Positions 42,757 through 58,934 of a stretch of 64,000 nucleotides of DNA are shown here, piece by piece (positions within the stretch are counted from its first letter, which is position 1; the number at the start of each line of letters is the position of its first letter). The stretch lies in assembly GCA_000827265.1 (NCBI GenBank), contig KN834751.1:378113-442112 (forward strand), given 5' to 3'. The translations under genes were made by a program, and so were the position numbers. This stretch comes from Collybiopsis luxurians FD-317 M1. Its lineage: Eukaryota > Basidiomycota > Agaricomycetes > Agaricales > Omphalotaceae. The notes under the pieces were generated by a model, which saw nothing but the letters and a program-made list of their open reading frames with translations, had not been told where the DNA came from and ran no database searches.

Positions 42757-45700
42757 ATGGCTCGTGGCCGTGGCAAATTCAGCGGACTATCTTCTGGGAG
42801 GGGGGGAAACCGTGGCTCTTTTCGAGGTTTTCGGGGCGGTTCCTGGAGAGGTAGAGGCAGGGGGAAAGCCAGTGGAAAGCCGGAAGACGCGCCTCGACGC
42901 GAAGATGACGGGACTCAGTTAGCCGAAAGATTCGAGCAGGTCAAAATCAATGATGAAATCGACGAGAAACTGGGATTCGGCCTGGTGCAGGAGGGTGTGG
43001 TGAAAGAAGGATGGTTGGTGAACATGCATCCGGTACGTGCTCGATGGCTTTGAGCTGCGGACCAGAGTCTTACACATAACGCGTAGACTTTGGTCAAGGA
43101 CGCGGAATGGCCTTCGGGAAAAGCAGCTGTGGACTATTATTTCATTCAAGATGATGGCCAAATGTTCAAATGCACCTTCCAATACGAGCCTTATTTTTGC
43201 ATCGCTTGCAAGGTCAGCGCCTTTTTTCATGCCTCGAATCGATCTAATTTTTCTTGTAGAGTGGCATGGAGAACTCGGTCGAAGAGTGGCTGAATAAAAA
43301 ATACGAAGGCCTCATCTGCCGTATCGTTCGCGACCGCAAGGAGGATCTCAAACTCCCCAACCATCTAATGGGTCACCGCCGCCTATATCTGCAGTTATGC
43401 TTCCGAAATGTTTCCGACTTGCTCACCGTCCGTCGGGAGTTGTTGCCCCTTGCTCAAGCCAACGGTGCTAAACGCGACGCTGTGGACGCGTACGCTGAAG
43501 TGGTCAATGCAGCATCCGCTGGCCTCGCTAGTATGGATATATCATTGGAGGATGAAATTTGGGGAGATGCCGGCTCTTCTTCCAAGAATACCTCGTTTCG
43601 CGGTGAAGACGCTCGTGAAGCCATTATTGACATTCGGGAATACGACGTCCCCTATTACCTTCGGGTAGCTATCGATAACGATATCCGTGTTGGGCTCTGG
43701 TACGCAGTAACCTTTGTCGCCGGTCAGCCGTCGTTCAGACATCTTTCTGAACGTGTCAAGCGTGCGGATCCGGTGGTTATTGCCTTTGATATTGAGACCA
43801 CTAAAGCGCCGCTCAAGTTTCCTGACCAAGCGACAGACCAGGTCATGATGATTTCATATATGGTTGATGGCCAGGGATATCTCATCACCAATCGGGAAAT
43901 TGTTAGCGAAGACATTGATGATTTCGAGTATACGCCCAAGGAGGGGTACGAAGGTCCGTTTACGATATTCAACGAGCCAAACGAAGTACGTGTCTTTCCC
44001 CTGTTGCTTCCGTTTGCTCATTACATGTAACTACAGACTGAAACTATCAAGCGGTTTTTTTCGCACATCCAAGACGTCAAACCTACCGTCATGGCTACTT
44101 TTAACGGAGATTTCTTTGACTTCCCCTTCCTTGACGCACGCTCCAAAGCCAATGGCATAGACATGTTCCTCGAAACTGGGTTCGCCAAAGATTCAGAAGA
44201 CGAATATAAGTCGCGTACCTGCGTGCACATGGATTGCTTTCGTTGGGTGAAGAGGGATAGCTACTTGCCTCAGGGAAGCCAAGGTTTGAAGGCTGTTACG
44301 ACTGCAAAATTGGGATATAATCCAGAAGAGTTGGACCCTGAGCTCATGACACCGTTAGTTTTCTTTTGGTCTCATCGGAAACGTGCTAAGTTTAACCATC
44401 GTCTTTCATAGGTACGCGATGGAACAACCGCAAATCCTAGCCCAGTATTCCGTTTCCGATGCTGTAGCAACATATTATCTCTACATGAAATATGTGCATC
44501 CGTTTATCTTTTCTCTGTGCAACATTATCCCTCTGAATCCGGACGAAGTGCTGAGGAAGGGAAGTGGAACTCTTTGCGAAACTTTGTTGATGGTAAGTCT
44601 TCCACTGTTACGCTAGCACCAATTCATCAAACTTCTCTGCTCCGGTAGGTTGAAGCATATCGAGGACACATCATCATGCCTAATCGACACGAGGAAGAGC
44701 ACGGAAACTTCTATGAAGGCCACCTTTTGGCATCGGAGACTTACGTTGGCGGTCACGTCGAAGCTCTCGAAGCAGGCGTATTCCGAAGTGATATCCCTAC
44801 AGATTTCAAGATCACACCATCCGCTGTACAACAGGTAATATGGATTTGTTATTCTCTTTCAGAAAACTGATTAGACTACAGCTTATCGACGACCTCGATG
44901 CAGCACTGACATTCTGTATCGTCGAAGAATCCAAGTGCTCCCTGGACTCGGTGACGAACTATTCCGAAGTCAAATCTGCTATCCAATCTACCCTCGAAGT
45001 CATGCGCGACAATCCCAAGCGTACCGACAAACCACTCATTTACCACCTTGACGTCGCAGCCATGTACCCCAACATCATGTTATCTAATCGCCTGCAACCG
45101 GATTCTATGGTTGATGAATCCGTCTGCGCTGTGTGCGATTACAATCGTCCGGGAAAATCATGCGATCGGAGGCTGGAATGGGCTTGGAGAGGAGAATTCT
45201 TCCCCAGCCACAGAGACGAGTACAATATGATTCGGCATGCACTCAACCAGGAGACCTTTCCCGCTAAGCGCCCAAATGGCCCCCAGCGAAAGTATACGGA
45301 ACTCTCGCCCGCTGAACAGACTGCCTTGTTGCACAAACGACTCGGTGATTATTCGAGGAAAGTTTATAAAAAGACGAAAGACACCAAAGTGGAAAATCGA
45401 GAGTCTATCGTGTGCCAGAGGGAAAATCCATTCTATGTCGACACAGTGCGGAGATTCAGAGATCGGAGATACGAGTACAAGGGGTTGCACAAAACGTGGA
45501 AGAAGAATCTGGACGCGGTTGTTAGCGAAGGACGATCCCTAGCCGAAATCGACGAGGCTAAGAAGATGATCGTTCTATATGATTCTTTGCAGCTTGCCCA
45601 CAAATGCATCCTAAACTCGTTCTACGGGTATGTTATGCGTAAAGGTGCTCGGTGGCATTCGATGGAGATGGCGGGAATAACGTGTCTGACGGGTGCCACT

Positions 45701-48700
45701 ATCATTCAGATGGCTCGGGCTCTCGTAGAGCAAATTGGAAGACCTCTCGAGCTGGATACCGATGGAATCTGGTGTATGCTCCCTGGAGTATTTCCCGAGA
45801 ACTTTAAATTCAAGCTGGAAAACGGGAAGTCGATCGGGTTTTCTTATCCATGTACGATGCTCAACCACCTTGTCCACGCCAAGTTTACCAATCACCAATA
45901 CCACGACCTCGACCCTGAGACTGGAGAGTACAAAATTCACTCCGAAAATTCCATCTTTTTCGAGTTGGATGGGCCGTATAAAGCGATGATCTTGCCTTCA
46001 TCCAAGGAGGAGGACAAGTTATTGAAGAAACGTTATGCGGTCTTCAATGATGATGGTTCGTTAGCTGAGCTCAAGGGGTTTGAGGTGAAGCGACGCGGGG
46101 AGTTACAGCTCATCAAGATCTTCCAATCGCAGATCTTTGAAAAGTTCCTGCTTGGGTCGACTACAGAGGAATGTTACAAGGCAGTCGCGCAGGTAGCTGA
46201 CCAGTGGTTGGATGTACTGTTCAGCAAGGCAGATGCGTTGAGCGACCAGGAATTAGTGGATCTGATTGCGGAAAATCGAAGCATGTCGAAGACTTTGGCG
46301 GAGTACGGGGGTCAGAAATCGACTTCCATCAGCACTGCTAGACGTCTGGCAGAGTTCTTGGGCGACCAGATGGTCAAAGATAAAGGCCTGGCTTGCAAAT
46401 TCATCATCTCTGCGAAACCCATCGGCTCTCCGGTGACCGAGCGCGCAGTTCCGGTGGCGATTTTCTCTGCGGAGGAGAGCATAAAACGAACATACCTTCG
46501 CAAGTGGCTAAAGGACAGCAGTCTCGTCGACTTTGACCTTCGTTCAATCCTCGATTGGAGCTATTACATCGAGCGACTCGGCTCGGTTATTCAGAAGCTC
46601 ATAACTATCCCTGCCGCGATGCAGAAAGTCTCGAATCCCGTTCCCCGAATTCATCACCCGGACTGGTTGCACCGACGAGTAGCGGGAGCTGTCGACAAAT
46701 TCAAGCAAAACAAACTTACTGACTTTTTTAAACCGGCTGGAGACGCGGAGACACAGCAGGAGGATGAGGAAGAGACGCAGCTCATGGACATTGAAGACTA
46801 TGGCAACGGCGGAGGTTTATCGACTCGATCGTTCCTCGCTCCCACTGAACCTAGTAACACACGAAAGCAGACTCCCGAGCCAGAAACTACAAAGGAGAAT
46901 ACGCCTCTTCCAGATCCTGCAATGGATTATTCAGCGTGGTTAAAAGCAATGCGACCTCGCTGGAAACGAAGGCGCGAGGGACCAGACCCGGGATCCATCG
47001 TCGTACCATCGATGTTCAGCAACGTCAAAGTGCGCACCAACCGGAAGTGGGACATTGTCCAGATTCGACCAACAGGGACGCTAGGGAGATTCATGCTCTG
47101 GTTGTCTGTAGACTCGGAGCTCATTGCTCTTCCTCTGAGAATTGCTCGAGAATTCTATGTTCACCTTCGGACTCCGAAAGAGGATATCTTCAAGACAGAC
47201 TTCTATACTTTCGAAAAAGTCACAAAAAATCTGCCTCGAGACCTTCCTTGCGTTAATTTGTACAAGATTACTGTCCGAGAAGATCTTTACTGCGAGATCG
47301 GAGAACATTTTATCGATGTAACGAATGATCCGAATGTCGATGGCGTCTTTGAGCTACAGGTGAGCCTGGAGATCTGCTTCTAATTATGATGTCCCTGACC
47401 TGGGTTAGGTCCCGCTCGTGGTGCGCGGTCTCCTCAAACTTGGCCGAGTTTGCGAGTCTGTGGACAGTAGCATGACTCTGAACCGCGCAGAGGCTATAGG
47501 TTTCGATCTACATCAATTAGAAACTCCGGTTTCGTCCGCCGATTCCAACCACCGGTACCTCAAAGGTGGCAAGCACCAAAAATACATATTCATCTACCAC
47601 GCCTGTTCCGCCAACGCTCCTCTCCATGTCTTTGCAGTGTTCTTTCCTACAGGGCCAGTGAAACTTCATATAGTCGACCCTGCTCCCCGAAGACAGGCTA
47701 TCCCTCGTCTTGCGGAGACGTACGTAAATCTTAAAGATATGCGGGATCAGAAGTTTCCTCTGAGCAATTCTATCACCTACCCTGACTCGAGGGAGTTTAC
47801 TACCACGTACCATTCGACCGACTCAACGGCGCTAAGGGCGATTTCTCGGGAACTGGGCGTTGTCGAGAATCAAAACTTCATAGTTGTCCTATCCTCGAGT
47901 AAAGATGACTCGTACTTCGACCTCAACGTTCCGAAACTAGCTAGGTTTCCTGTTCTTTCAATGGCGAAAGCCAAATCGGTTCACTCGCTGGATGTTTTCC
48001 CCTGGCAGACTCATGTCACTTCAAAAATGTTGACCCGATATCTTTCAGTGGGAGGCTGGATAGATAGACTGATGGCCTTATCGGGGTACTATGATATTCC
48101 TCTGGGGCATATCGAAGGGGACCAACCGCTGCAATTATCAGACATCAGCTTTGCTCGTCGGTTAATTCAGCAAGACATGGTGTTGTGGTGGTCTTCAAGC
48201 GAGCTCCCAGACCTCGGGGGGATTGAACATGACAAGCGACCCACAGAAGACCTTCCTAAAACAGAGTTCACTGTGCCAGGAGCATACTCAAATGTCTGCC
48301 TCGAAGTTACGGTTCGGAATCTGGCAATCAACTCTGTTGTCCACTCTCTAGTTGTCAACGAACTTGAAGGTAGTGGTGGTTCCACAGCATTTGATTCGGT
48401 TTCGCGCACATTGGACGAGTATGCCCAAGGAGATCAACGAGATATTTCTCTAGGTGAATCAAACGTCCCTGTTCAGACATTTGGTATTCTTAAGTCGATG
48501 GTAAGGGCGTGGCTCACTGATCGACTTCAATACGAGTTGGATGGGCAGCAATGCCCATCGAACGTCACTGTGGACCATTTCTGGCGCTGGATCAGCTCTA
48601 GCGCGTCGAACATGTACGACCCCAGTATCCATCGTTTTGTACATGGCCTTATGCGGAAGACGTTCGTCCAGCTACTGGCGGAGTTTAAACGGCTAGGCTC

Positions 48701-49902
48701 CCAAGTCGTTTATGCTGATTTCAGCAAAATTATTCTGGCGACTTCGAAACCGCCTGGTACAGCCTACGCTTACGCCACATACATCAACTCGGCTGTCACC
48801 TCACACGAACTCTTCCAGCACATTTTCCTCCAGACGGACAAGTATTATGATTACCTCTTATTCATGGATCAGGCCAACTGGGGTGCCATTGTATGTGAGG
48901 ATCCTCTCGCGCTCAAACCTCCGGAGGAATTGGCCATCGAAATGCGCTTCAACATCGCTGAGTTCCTTCCCCTTCCAATTCAACAGGAGTTCGCATCCCT
49001 TATCCAGTACTTTATCGTGTCACTGTTCAAAATCCGTCAAAAAACAAACGAGATGTCACGCGTTCCTCTCCGTCCTCTTCAGAATGGAGAGCCGCCGGAC
49101 GCGACACAGCGTGAACCGCAAATGAAGGACGAACTAGAAAACATTCAGCAATTTATCGCTCGAAAACTTACTCGACGAGTACTGAAGTCTGTCGGAAACA
49201 TCCAGGAGCAGTATCGAGAGGCTATGACGAATGATGAAACTGCTGCCCAGTGGGATTTCCCTGTGCTCCCCGGTTCACACCTGCACATGTCAAACCCACC
49301 GCTCGAATTCGTGAAATTCGTCTGTGCGGTATTCCAGCTGGCAAAGGAATACCATGTCGAATTGGGTTTGGTGAAACGGAACGCTCTCGATTTGATTGGT
49401 GTAAAGGAGTTTGCTTCTGAAGCAGTGTTCCGAAATCCATGCGAGCCACTTAAATTATTCAACGTCCCTTGCAAACATTGTGATGCGCTCAAAGATTTTG
49501 ACTTCTGCCGAGATCCTGAGCTGCTTCCTTCTCAAGGTGACACAGCTACTTCAAAATGGATATGCGGGAGCTGTCGAGGCGAATACGACCGGACCTTGAT
49601 CGAGTTCTCGCTCATTCGAATGGTATGGGCTATGGAGCGAAATTTCACGGGACAGGATCTGAAGTGCAGCAAATGTAAGCAGATCCAAGGAGACTACGTC
49701 AGTCGGTGGTGTCACTGTTCCGGGAGTTTTCAGTTGACGCTGGGGAAGGCGGAAGTGAGAAGGAAACTCAAGACTGTGGTAAATGTGGCCATTGTCCATG
49801 GGTTAAACCGACTAAAGGTTAGCGCTTTCGCTCCTGGTCATCGTTACGATTTTGTTGATTGCCCGACAGGAATGCGCACAAATGATGCTTAGCACTTGGT
49901 GA
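42757..49902 (+). CDS. POL2: DNA polymerase epsilon catalytic subunit
   Basis: Predicted 2243-aa leading-strand replicative polymerase. Exons: 42757-43032, 43087-43212, 43260-43985, 44037-44353, 44412-44592, 44649-44834, 44882-47359, 47409-49817 and 49870-49902; all phases close. The N-terminus is an Arg/Gly-rich stretch ([30 protein letters not shown]). The exonuclease motif FDIETT lies near residue 310. Polymerase motif A ([12 protein letters not shown]) is near 660, motif B is [17 protein letters not shown], and motif C (LELDTDGIW) is near 897. A PIP-like box QNKLTDFF is near 1212. The inactive second polymerase module follows, then two C-terminal Cys clusters starting CKHC (about 2118) and CSKC (about 2183) that bind Dpb2 and metal. 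The length matches yeast Pol2. The RGG start is unusual compared with yeast. Confidence 0.97.
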
Positions 49903-50678
49903 ACCAAGAGTTCCCTATTTTCCCTCGGTATAATCAATTCGATGACAAGAGACCCGCACTGTGTAAATCTAGCATCTCTAGACTGTAAGTAATTGGCAAA
50001 CAGCAATAGCTTGTATATGTACATTCGCATTCAAGGAACATGTGGGGACGAGATTATTTGAATATTGAGACCTTAGGAAACCAGGGAGTCCCAAACCGGT
50101 TGGCAGAGCGGATCCTTTTGGGTTTTTAGGAACGGTCCTAGCACCGATATCGAGTGCTGGAAGCGCCAAAGCGAATAGTGTATTGCAGAAATTTCACAGA
50201 ATCTCACATTAATGTGATGAGACTCTTCATTTTGAAAAGCAACTGATGAAGCAAGGAACACGAGGCATATCTCCGCTCAACACTACGCGGGAACCGGTTT
50301 CCGAGTCGTTGTCTGCTGTACGGGCAAACAGAATACAAACAGCCAAGCAAAATATATTAATGTCGATAAGTTTTGGATATACTACACTACACTACAGAGG
50401 CAAAGGAAATAAAAATGTGGACGAATCGAGTGTGAAAGTACAAAACCATAGACGGGATTCAAATTGGGGAAGCAATGCAAGATGCGATAGCGAAAGAGCG
50501 TAAGTGATGATCCTGAAGAAAAACGGCAACGGTGCAGCTGGGATGATAACACATGAGGTACTGGGGATGTCATGAGTGCATGGGACCGGTTCCGTTCGTG
50601 TGCGCCAATGCAGCTTCCTGGTCTAAAACCATCACCGCAGGTCTTGGTATAGGTGTGGTGAGGACTTCAGCCTGGGGG
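49903..50678. other. convergent intergenic region
   Basis: About 780 nt between the tail-to-tail POL2 and C2H2 genes. A short ACTAC repeat occurs near 50381-50396. No coding or RNA gene is supported. Confidence 0.4.
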
Positions 50679-51849
50679 CTATGAGGAAGCGTGATGAGCT
50701 AAAACATCTACAGGTACAACCACGGTGACATACCCGAAAGTTGCATGCAAAACCTTATCCATCATTGCGTCCTTCTCCTCCCTGACTCTTACCAACTCTG
50801 CGTTTGCCAATCTCAACTCCTCAATCAACAGTTCCTGCTCATCAATAGCGTACTTGTACTTTGCTTTCATCAAAATGTACATTATCATTTCCGGAGACCT
50901 CCCCATGACCGTTCTGGTCTGCGGGTCATAATGGATCCTGAGCCGGTGCGGAAGAGCTTCAGGTGCAAAGGTATAGTTCTCGTCTCCATCGTCATTATCG
51001 CCGTTACCATCCGGGCCGTGCTGCGCCTGTGCACGAACGTAGTTGTCATAGACGATATCAGTCTCGTCTATGGGTTCGGTCGCGGACCACGGCTGTTCAA
51101 CTTTGAACGTGCGAAAAGCGCTTCCGGAAGGGTTGAATACTCCAGCACCGTTGGTCGGAGGTGGAGAGCCACCGTCTTGACCTTGACCTTCACCGCGTTT
51201 CCGCTTGCGAGCCCCACCGCGACCGGGAGCAGGAGGTTCGATATTGTGCTGGAGACGCATATGTTTTGCAAGGGCGTCGGAGCGAGTGAAAGATTTATCA
51301 CATTCTAAACGAAAAGAAAAAGGTCAATTCGGAGCAGAATTGTGTCTGAGGGCAGAACGCACCTGGGAGTGAACACACAAAAGGTTTTTCACCAGTATGT
51401 GACCGAATATGTGATATAAGAGCAAAGCGAGATGTCTGTGAGAGACCTCGACGATGACAAGTGGCCCATTCACAGGTATAGTTTGACTTGTTGACCCCGA
51501 TATGTTCTGGAAAAAAACCCTCAAGCTTATTATCACCCAAATAAATAAGAGTGAACAAAAGTTAATCACCGTTGTGAATATGATCTATGAACACTTGCAG
51601 ATTGGTGAAAACCAGCCCACATTCATCCCAGAGACATGTAACGCTGTCATCTTCCACTTCCTTTCCTTGCCGTGATGCTGACCTCGCTTCGTGTACTGAA
51701 GACATCGAAGGTGAGACTGGCCGGGATGCAGAGTCAAAACCATTGCCAGTGGCTTCATTTAAGGCGAGAGTGCTCTCGCCCCCATCGTCGGAAGAATCAG
51801 AGAGCATGGGAGTGGCGGCAATGGAAGAGCTTGAGCGAGAGTAAACCAT
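50679..51849 (-). CDS. C2H2 zinc-finger protein, GLI/YY1-like, possible INO80-associated Iec1 homologue
   Basis: Predicted 349 aa from exons 51849-51570, 51506-51363 and 51304-50679; all phases close. After an acidic Ser-rich N-terminus, a first divergent finger reads VTCLWDECGLVFTNLQVFIDH. A long-loop second finger follows (YTCEWATCHRRGLSQTSRF, ALISHIRSHTGEKPF). The third is CDKSFTRSDALAKHMRLQH, joined by the splice CSLP-ECDKS. The C-terminal half has a basic patch (GGARKRKRGEG) and a predicted coiled coil (IDEQELLIEELRLANAELVR). The finger arrangement resembles GLI/YY1-type proteins, including fission-yeast Iec1 of the INO80 remodelling complex. That link is a suggestion only. It faces the dioxygenase gene head to tail. 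Confidence 0.8.
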
Positions 51850-52117
51850 TAAAAGGACAGGATCAACGGGTTGAACGGTGTTTCATCATTCATGCTAAAT
51901 TGGGCAGTTTTCTCAGGAATCAAAGCAACATTTACTTAACAAGCCACGGAACAGCATATCAATGACCGTCATAGCAGCTATGGATTTTCACGGGTTACAT
52001 GGAGGTATTGATAACATTTCTAAGTGGTATTCAAGAAGAGCAAGCATCGTAGTCTGTAGATCAGCATTCGACAGCGAGATACGGGAATTGATTTCAATTT
52101 GCCAAGCGCATCCCGCC

Positions 52118-53124
52118 CTAATCCAGGGGTGCCCTGGCCGCTTCGCGTTCATTTCTTAGAATATCTTCGACATTCAAGCCCAGCATTTTCCGCTCATTGA
52201 GAGACATGTTGCTTGATGTAGATTGGGTTGAATACCCTAATTCTGAGGTTGGATGGGAGCATTAATATCCACCAGAAAAAAAAGACAACAAGGGAGCAAC
52301 CCACTAAGACTAGTGTAGCGCACAGGAGGTTTGTCTAGTTTAGCGGAAGGAACAGCAGAGAGATCAAGAGGAAGGGGCGAGCCCATCCAACAGGCATTAG
52401 ATGTGATATCACTGCATATCGAAGGTAAAGAATCACGTTCATGCCAGATTGATCTATTTTCGACATATCCAACTTACCGGTACTGGCAATTCGAGAGGCA
52501 CCTGTGAATCCTTGAGTTCAGCGTAGAGAAAGAGTAATGCATACCGGGTCTTTAGTTAGAGGGTGTGCCAAGATACTGAGTAGGAGGTAGAGTAAGAATC
52601 ACAAGGTCCATGGATACATTGACCAACCTCAAGTCCTTCCGGTTTTGGCACAAGTAAGAGAATACGGGAGCAAACGTTTCGCTCGGTACCCACACTTCAA
52701 ACGATCCTGTGTCGTCGCAGAAAACAAGGTCAACATAGGTTTAGTAAATAATATCACTATACAAAGTTCACTAACCAGTGACATGTGGACCACTAGGTCC
52801 TGCATTAATGCGGAAGAGCGGGACTGCAACAAAGGCACCATCACGGCGCAGACGTAGAATGGCCTCGCGAAGCTCAAGAGCAGTATGGTACTGGCCAGAA
52901 TTATTCTGGTTGAAATATATGTCTGTATTTGCGAAGGAGATATCGTGCTAGACTCAGACGCCTGGACTTTCAAAATATATTAACTCACGGAAAAGCCATT
53001 CCCTGCAAAGACATTTAGTATGCAATCAATTTTGTTGTAGATTCACATACTTCACTTCGGAGTCTAGCACCTCTTGCAGTGTCTGGGTGTTAACCCCTTC
53101 GTCGTCGAGTTCCATGGGGGCCAT
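52118..53124 (-). CDS. dodA: DOPA 4,5-dioxygenase family protein
   Basis: Predicted 193-aa non-haem iron extradiol dioxygenase, the family that cleaves the L-DOPA ring for betalain and muscaflavin pigments in fly agaric. Exons: 53124-53051, 53002-52989 (14 nt), 52922-52776, 52706-52628, 52575-52545, 52482-52478 (5 nt), 52411-52305 and 52242-52118. The phase closes only when the 5-nt exon is included. Landmarks: KEWLFHIYFNQNNSGQ, ALELREAIL, FVAVPLFRINAGPSGPHV, GSFEVWVPSETF, SILAHPLTKDP, ACWMGSPLPLDLS and LGYS. His residues sit at HIYF, GPH and HPLT, as expected. A position I remember as His in a DHT motif reads Ile (DIT). A 40-residue tail follows LGYS. The in-vivo substrate may be DOPA, caffeate or another catechol. 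Confidence 0.85.
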
Positions 53125-57248
<4,124 letters not shown>

Positions 57249-57774
57249 CCGCAGAAAGAACATTTTTTGTTTTCAGCATGAAATGTATAGTAATTTTTTT
57301 TTTCCCTTTTGTGATGTTTTATCTTTATACAGTTACTTGTCCAGCTTTTGTACATTACATAGATTCGACTAAGTACCTAATTTGGAAATTAAAATAAATT
57401 GGTTCAAATTCCCACGCGTTGAACGTTTATTGAACGTCCTCTCGTTTGGACGCCGACATCAACGCGTCAAAGGGAACGGCCACGCTCGAGCTCCAACAGA
57501 GTATCTTGGTGTTCAGGTTGACTGGTACTCCAGTTCTTGGAAGGATTTGCACTGCGGCTCAGAAAGCTAATATTAGACTATTACTTCTCGCTGAACTAAG
57601 TGGAGGTAAGCAAGTTGCAGTGTGGTTGTGCAGAATTAGCAAAGTATTGTGAATGTCGCAAACTCTGACGACTGTTAAATTTTGAAATTGGAGACCTAAT
57701 CGTTTATTGACACAAAAATAAGTTAATGCGGTCTAGTAAACAGCCGACAGATAAGGACAAGTAAATCCGGAAAA
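57249..57774. other. convergent intergenic region
   Basis: About 530 nt between two tail-to-tail genes. An open stretch around 57446-57606 encodes ATLELQQSILVF followed by a good GTAAGC donor, but no start, partner exon or family could be assigned, so it is not called. Confidence 0.35.
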
Positions 57775-58934
57775 TTAGCTATAGACCCAGCGTGTACCCC
57801 CTTGAGAAGCGGGGCATTTATGATTACCCAAGGTTTTAGCAGTTGAAAAGAATCTTCCACACTCATCGCAGGAAAATTCGCAAACTTTTCCGTGTTTTGC
57901 GACTTCATGTCGGAGGCGGTCATGTTGACGAGAAAAGCGCTCGTTACATCCGTGAGTGCAGGGGAAGGCAACTTTGGGCTTCGGTTTGTGAGCTTCCATG
58001 TGTACCTTGAGCGTGTACTGGCTGGTAAATCTGCGCAAGCAACCAGCCATGAGGCAAGGGAACCGTCTTCTATGGTCTGATGTAGAACCCGGATCTGATG
58101 GAGGCGACGGAGTACGTTTGGGTGAGTGACGAGAGTATCGGATTGGTTCGTGTGCATCTGGAGGGGGCGACGACGATCGAGCAGAGCCAGAGGTATCGAA
58201 GTGTAAATAACGGTAGTCGGCATCTGGAAAAGAGCTCGATGAGCCGATGGCTGCCCCAAAATGCATTTCAAAGACATTAGATGTCTCATCCGTACTTCCA
58301 GCTGAGGAGGCAGCGTGCATCACTGAAAAAGCGAATCAGAAGTCAACCCATGGCACGTAATGATTGATACTTACAGTCAGGCGTGGGGGTGGCTGCAGAT
58401 GAGATAGGCCCGAAGTCATTATAGGTTACTTCTGCACCATTTCGGGCCATGAGATATTCCATTGGCCAGGACGAAACCGGTGGTCGTTGAATAGGCATAT
58501 CTATGCATGAAGAGCCGCGAGTAAGAATCGGATCCAACGGAGTCATGCTAAAATTATACCTGGCTGCGTAGAATGATGATGAATAGTCGTAACTCCAGGA
58601 ATATGCGAACCCCCTGCGTTATGAAAGGTAAAAATTTGCAAGATAAGGCAAACGGCAAGGTCAGCTAACCAGGTATTGACGGAGCGACTTCCGGAATCAT
58701 GCTGGAATATTGAGCTCGATCATACGTGTTATAGTCGAGTTCCGATTGATTTCGAGAGTAGACGTGGCAGTCGTTTCGCTGCTCCATTCCATAGAATGTC
58801 GGGTGTGTTGTGCTTTGGTGGTGCGATGTATCTAGGAGCAAGGTCAGCAAAAGTCGGACAAAAATCAAGGTCAACCTAATCTACATACCGTGATACGAGT
58901 AATTGTACTCGGAACTGACGAAGAAAGCGGACAT
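57775..58934 (-). CDS. C2H2 zinc-finger protein, three C-terminal fingers
   Basis: Predicted 311 aa from exons 58934-58889, 58831-58670, 58613-58560, 58500-58375 and 58322-57775; all phases close with introns of 52-59 nt. The first ~200 residues are Ser/Pro/His/Tyr-rich and probably disordered, as in activation or repression domains. Three fingers follow: FPCLMAGCLRRFTSQYTLKVH, then FPCTHGCNERFSRQHDRLRH, then FSCDECGRFFSTAKTLGNH with a terminal Cys. It is probably a DNA-binding transcription factor. I do not recognise an orthologue. The start is set by MSAFFVSSEYNYSYH joined through the first intron to DTSHHQ; with exons this short the N-terminus is less certain than the finger region. Confidence 0.75.
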
